From a bacterium (GTDB lineage Bacteria; Verrucomicrobiota; Verrucomicrobiae; Limisphaerales; J093), in the NCBI GenBank assembly GCA_021839785.1, contig JAKCAB010000642.1, positions 1 through 6,353 on the forward strand: a DNA stretch of 6,353 nucleotides. The letters are read 5' to 3'. Made by a program: the position numbers and the translations under genes. Shown here piece after piece: positions 6,185 to 6,353 of this stretch (position 1 is its first letter; each line of letters begins with the position of its first letter). A model generated the notes under the pieces. It ran no database searches and had not been told where the DNA came from. It saw only the letters and a list, made by a program, of their open reading frames with translations.

Positions 6185-6353
6185 ATGCCTGAAAATCAAA
6201 CCGGAAAAGGTCGCGGCTGTTTCTTTTACGGCTGCCTCAGCGTGGTGGTCTTGGGCTTGGTTTGTGTTACAGCCGGGTATTTCGGTCTGCGGTACTGGAT
6301 CAACAGCAACATCGAGCAGTACACGGTCACATCCCCAATGCCGATCGAAAAGG
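6185..6353 (+). CDS. Single-span membrane protein, N-terminal fragment (runs off right edge)
   Basis: The frame opens at ATG 6185 and stays open to the window end, giving 56 codons plus one base. The protein begins with a short polar, basic head (residues 1-11), then a GCFFYGC box (11-17), then a hydrophobic helix (about 13-35) rich in Val, Leu and Gly. It continues LRYWINSNIEQYT into a probable extracytoplasmic part containing SPMPIEK (50-56). This looks like an uncleaved N-terminal anchor with a C-terminal domain outside the membrane. Similar short heads with a Gly-Cys-Phe-Phe-Tyr-Gly-Cys box occur, as I recall, in uncharacterised proteins of Verrucomicrobiota. The function is not known. 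No Shine-Dalgarno sequence precedes the ATG. The two cysteines at the membrane face could be structural, but nothing in the sequence shows a role. Confidence 0.75.
   Translation, partial: MPENQTGKGRGCFFYGCLSVVVLGLVCVTAGYFGLRYWINSNIEQYTVTSPMPIEK

Noticed and set aside
3857..6199. A 780-codon minus-strand open frame
   Set aside because: It runs antisense through the FKBP gene and out of frame through the agmatine deiminase gene; composition is Arg/Gly/Pro-rich as expected of a GC-rich shadow, and no domain is recognisable.

Overview
This GC-rich, gene-dense window holds six protein genes, two of them cut by the window edges. The best guess for its source is a member of the Verrucomicrobiota, perhaps of the Pedosphaera/Limisphaera type. 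Three things point there: a Tat-targeted TIM-barrel sugar isomerase, a short membrane protein opening with a Gly-Cys-Phe-Phe-Tyr-Gly-Cys box, and intergenic repeats of about 130 bases. This is inference from family resemblance; there is no rRNA or marker gene to settle it.

Layout, left to right: (1) the 3' part of a plus-strand fucose/arabinose-isomerase-like gene, ending at 1493; (2) a 290-base convergent gap filled almost entirely by two near-identical 128-base direct repeats, each with two perfect stem-loops; (3) a minus-strand pair, transcribed from 3846 down to 1784, made of a Tat-exported TIM-barrel sugar isomerase/epimerase-like protein followed by a PLP-dependent alpha-oxoamine synthase, joined by a 4-base ATGA stop/start overlap; (4) a 136-base divergent promoter region; (5) a plus-strand exported FKBP-type peptidyl-prolyl isomerase (3983-4819) with a clear intrinsic terminator; (6) a minus-strand agmatine deiminase (4939-6030), convergent with the FKBP gene; (7) a second divergent gap; and (8) the 5' end of a plus-strand single-span membrane protein running off the right edge.

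The genes do not form one pathway. The two sugar-isomerase-type genes suggest carbohydrate metabolism. The FKBP is an envelope folding factor. Agmatine deiminase belongs to polyamine synthesis from arginine, but its usual partner, N-carbamoylputrescine amidase, is not here. The only strong operon signal is the overlapping isomerase/oxoamine-synthase pair, whose substrates cannot be read from sequence alone. No CRISPR array, transposase, tRNA, rRNA or recognised defence system was seen. The least ordinary items are the tandem structured repeat, the translationally coupled pair of unlike enzymes, and the absence of a Shine-Dalgarno sequence at all five starts that can be inspected.
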